6,351 nucleotides of DNA from Patescibacteria group bacterium (GTDB taxonomy: Bacteria > Patescibacteriota > Microgenomatia > Levybacterales > UBA12049). The stretch lies in the NCBI GenBank assembly GCA_030917445.1, contig JAUPUR010000024.1, forward strand, positions 1-6,351, given 5' to 3'. The first letter of the stretch is position 1. Every line of letters starts with the position of its first letter. A program made the translations under genes and the position numbers. Shown here one piece after another: positions 5,596 to 6,351 of this stretch. The notes under the pieces were generated by a model, which saw only the letters and a list, made by a program, of their open reading frames with translations, was not told where the DNA came from and made no database searches.

Positions 5596-6351
5596 GAAAT
5601 TCTCTTTTTAATAAAAAAATTCCGACACTTCTTGGACTTATCCTTCTCGGACTAGGTATTTTCTCCCTGACTTTCCTTGCGAACAACACAACACTTTTTA
5701 CAACAAGAGCAACTCCTGTCTATGCACCTACTCAAGTCAGAATTACCAACGTATCAGAAAGTAGCTTTACCGTATCTTTTCTCACAGAAGAATCTGTTTT
5801 GGGGACACTCTCCTATGGTACAACTGAGACACTTGGACAGATCGCACTTGATGATAGAGATCAACAAGACGGTACTCCGAAACCGTATAGTACTCATCAC
5901 ATAACTGTTAAGAATTTAAAAGCAAACACACAGTACTATTTTAGTATTATTGCTGATGATAAAATTTTTCTTGACGAAGAAATTCCCTTCTCGGTAAAAA
6001 CTCTTTCTCCACTCATGCAATCTCCTTCTGCTCAATCTCCAATTGTAGGAAAAGTTGTCACTTCTAGTGGCGCACCAAGTGGTGACATAATTGTCTTTCT
6101 AGTCGGAGAGACAACACAACCTTATTCAGTTCTATCTAAAAAAGATGGCTCATACGTCATGCCATTAAATGCAATTCGTACAAAAGATCTCACAGCATAT
6201 GCAAAACTATCTGACGTAGAACCACTTTCTATGCTTTTTGTTGGAACAAACGAAACTGCTACAGCCACACTTTTTCCAACCCAAATAAATCCTGTACCTC
6301 AAGTAACACTCTCAAATACCTATGATTTTACTATTGGGCAAGAACCAGTAC
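5592..6351 (+). CDS. Exported FN3 / carboxypeptidase-regulatory-like domain protein, 3' end beyond the window
   Basis: The frame opens at an ATG that overlaps the previous stop (ATGA), has a consensus ribosome site, and stays open for 253 codons to the edge. The N-terminus is a signal peptide or membrane anchor: KK at 8-9, a hydrophobic stretch at 10-30, and a possible cleavage region around PVYA (42-45). Residues about 46-137 read as a fibronectin type III-like beta sandwich, with VRITNVSESSFTVSF (49-63) as its first strands and LKANTQYYFSI (109-119) as the hallmark Leu/Tyr strand. After a Ser/Pro/Gln linker (138-149), residues about 150-226 look like a carboxypeptidase-regulatory (transthyretin-like) domain: IVGKVVTSSGAPSGDIIVFL (151-170), then KKDGSYVMPL (183-192). 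Such domains act in adhesion or as structural repeats, so an envelope-anchored or surface protein made with the pilus parts is the best reading. The C-terminal part, and hence any enzyme or anchor, is unseen. Confidence 0.85.
   Translation, partial: MRNSLFNKKIPTLLGLILLGLGIFSLTFLANNTTLFTTRATPVYAPTQVRITNVSESSFTVSFLTEESVLGTLSYGTTETLGQIALDDRDQQDGTPKPYSTHHITVKNLKANTQYYFSIIADDKIFLDEEIPFSVKTLSPLMQSPSAQSPIVGKVVTSSGAPSGDIIVFLVGETTQPYSVLSKKDGSYVMPLNAIRTKDLTAYAKLSDVEPLSMLFVGTNETATATLFPTQINPVPQVTLSNTYDFTIGQEPV

Noticed and set aside
5677..5904. 75-residue plus-strand frame near the right end
   Set aside because: It is an alternative-frame shadow of the FN3-domain gene starting at 5592, which has a consensus ribosome site and clear domain pattern.
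1..6351. CRISPR arrays, tRNA or rRNA genes, insertion sequences, toxin-antitoxin or defence genes
   Set aside because: No regularly spaced repeats, cloverleaf-like segments, transposase motifs or terminal repeats were seen by eye, and nearly all of the window is taken up by the genes listed.

Overview
The window looks like chromosomal DNA of a bacterium with a compact, AT-rich genome. It holds two divergent gene blocks, separated by one intergenic region of about 155 bp. The standard genetic code fits: TGA is used as a stop at two ATGA stop/start overlaps, and tryptophan is TGG. A pilN-pilO pair, a small membrane protein and a secreted fibronectin III (FN3) protein, with tight packing and many weak Shine-Dalgarno (SD) sites, are reminiscent of Candidate Phyla Radiation bacteria (Patescibacteria, perhaps Microgenomates). 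That placement is an inference from gene style and order; nothing in the window proves it.

Minus strand (3876 down to 1): translation elongation factor G (fusA), a 177-residue protein I do not recognise, D-alanine--D-alanine ligase (ddl, peptidoglycan precursor synthesis), and the first 17 codons of a further gene whose N-terminus resembles ATP-grasp/succinyl-CoA synthetase-type proteins. Gaps are 59, 45 and 11 nt, all on one strand, so co-transcription is plausible. No convincing terminator lies between them.

Intergenic region (3877-4031): back-to-back promoters. fusA has an extended -10 element and a short leader. A 7-bp hairpin in that leader contains the apparent ribosome-binding site and is followed by six T's. 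The rightward operon has a TTGACA-17-TAGACT promoter and a short leader with a 5-bp hairpin.

Plus strand (4032 to the right edge): four tightly coupled genes, namely a PilN-like protein, a PilO-like protein, a 109-residue single-span membrane protein with a Ser/Thr-rich tail, and a large exported protein with an FN3-like domain followed by a carboxypeptidase-regulatory-like beta domain. The last is cut by the window end. Junctions are ATGA overlap, 2-nt gap, ATGA overlap. PilN and PilO are inner-membrane alignment proteins of type IV pilus or type II secretion machines. The downstream pair would be envelope or surface components made with them. No pilM, pilP-type lipoprotein or secretin gene is visible, so this is a partial or rearranged pil cluster. 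The module's novelty lies mainly in its last two genes.
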